Source: an uncultured beta proteobacterium (GTDB taxonomy: Bacteria; Pseudomonadota; Gammaproteobacteria; Burkholderiales; Rhodocyclaceae). From it: a DNA stretch of 7,631 nucleotides. The stretch spans positions 1 through 7,631 of the forward strand of contig CAIXAY010000251.1 of the NCBI GenBank assembly GCA_903917505.1, given 5' to 3'. The notes under the pieces were generated by a model, which saw only the letters and a program-made list of their open reading frames with translations, had not been told where the DNA came from and did not search any database. Position numbers and translations under genes: made by a program. This document shows, in pieces, positions 7,360 to 7,631 of this stretch. Position 1 is the stretch's first letter. Each line of letters begins with the position of its first letter.

Positions 7360-7631
7360 CTAGAGCATCCCCATCAGGCGCGGCACGACCAGGGTCAGCC
7401 ACGGCCAGTAGGTGACGATGATCAGGAAGATCACCATCGTTCCCAGCCAGGGCAGCACGGCCTTGGTGAGTTCGGTGATGCCCAGCCGCGAGATGCCGGA
7501 AGCGACATAGAGGTTGAGCCCGACCGGCGGATGGCAGAGGCCGACTTCCATGTTGACGTCGATCAGGATGCCGAAATGCACCGGGTTGATCCCCAGTTGC
7601 ATGGCAGCCGGAAAGAAGATCGGGGCCATGA
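7360..7631 (-). CDS. dctM: TRAP transporter large permease subunit (DctM type), C-terminal fragment
   Basis: Only the last 90 or so residues are inside the window; the N-terminus lies beyond base 7631. The large subunit of TRAP transporters is an inner-membrane protein of about 425 residues that moves organic acids, often C4-dicarboxylates, using a sodium or proton gradient and a periplasmic binding protein. The segment MAPIFFPAAMQLGINPVHFGI, then NMEVGLCHPPVGLNLYVASGIS, is highly characteristic of the DctM C-terminal region. It is followed by a final membrane helix (LPWLGTMVIFLIIVTYWPWLTLVV). It ends with TAG, 11 bp from the stop of the regulator, tail to tail, with no clear terminator between them. 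Substrate cannot be told from this fragment; the symbol is by family, and a dicarboxylate would fit the metabolic context. Confidence 0.88.
   Translation of the reverse strand, partial: MAPIFFPAAMQLGINPVHFGILIDVNMEVGLCHPPVGLNLYVASGISRLGITELTKAVLPWLGTMVIFLIIVTYWPWLTLVVPRLMGML

Noticed and set aside
7351..7363. GCTAGCTAG palindrome between the regulator and the TRAP gene as a bidirectional terminator
   Set aside because: The repeat is short, overlaps the stop codon of the TRAP gene, and has no loop or T-run.

Overview
This 7.6 kb GC-rich chromosomal window looks like it comes from a betaproteobacterium, possibly Rhodocyclales. That placement is inferred from the ndk-rlmN gene pair, the RlmN N-terminus and the general protein style; no database search was possible. 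There are seven convincing protein genes and one well-supported small one. No rRNA, tRNA, CRISPR array or insertion sequence was seen, and no gene-free stretch exceeds 300 bases.

Left part (1-1265), minus strand: a housekeeping pair, ndk (nucleoside diphosphate kinase) followed 30 bp later by rlmN (23S rRNA/tRNA adenine C2-methyltransferase), whose C-terminal part runs off the window at base 1. A possible ndk promoter lies in the 145 bp upstream of ndk.

Middle (1266-5635), minus strand: a glyoxylate-bypass cluster in transcription order aceA (isocitrate lyase), an unrecognised 62-residue ORF with a strong Shine-Dalgarno sequence, aceB (malate synthase A), and a membrane-anchored protein combining an SRPBCC/polyketide-cyclase-like domain with a GyrI-like effector-binding domain. 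An 11-bp-stem hairpin without a U-tract separates aceB from the last gene. Isocitrate lyase and malate synthase together turn isocitrate plus acetyl-CoA into succinate and malate, which permits growth on acetate, fatty acids and other C2-yielding substrates.

Right part (5636-7631): a 517-residue XRE-type regulator of the short-chain-fatty-acyl-regulator (RamB/PrpR-like) kind is transcribed divergently from aceA. The 159-bp shared region holds several copies of a TTTCACA-like heptamer, a near-perfect 15-bp inverted repeat, and candidate promoters facing opposite ways from one TTGACAA core. The arrangement suggests a local acyl-CoA- or redox-sensing switch for the glyoxylate bypass. At the end, convergent with the regulator and 11 bp from it, is the C-terminus of a TRAP-transporter large permease (DctM type), perhaps a dicarboxylate importer.

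The least explained items are the small ORF between aceA and aceB, the domain combination downstream of aceB, and the intergenic operator-like repeats. None is clearly a wholly new system; the regulator-aceA-orf-aceB module is the best candidate for something under-described.
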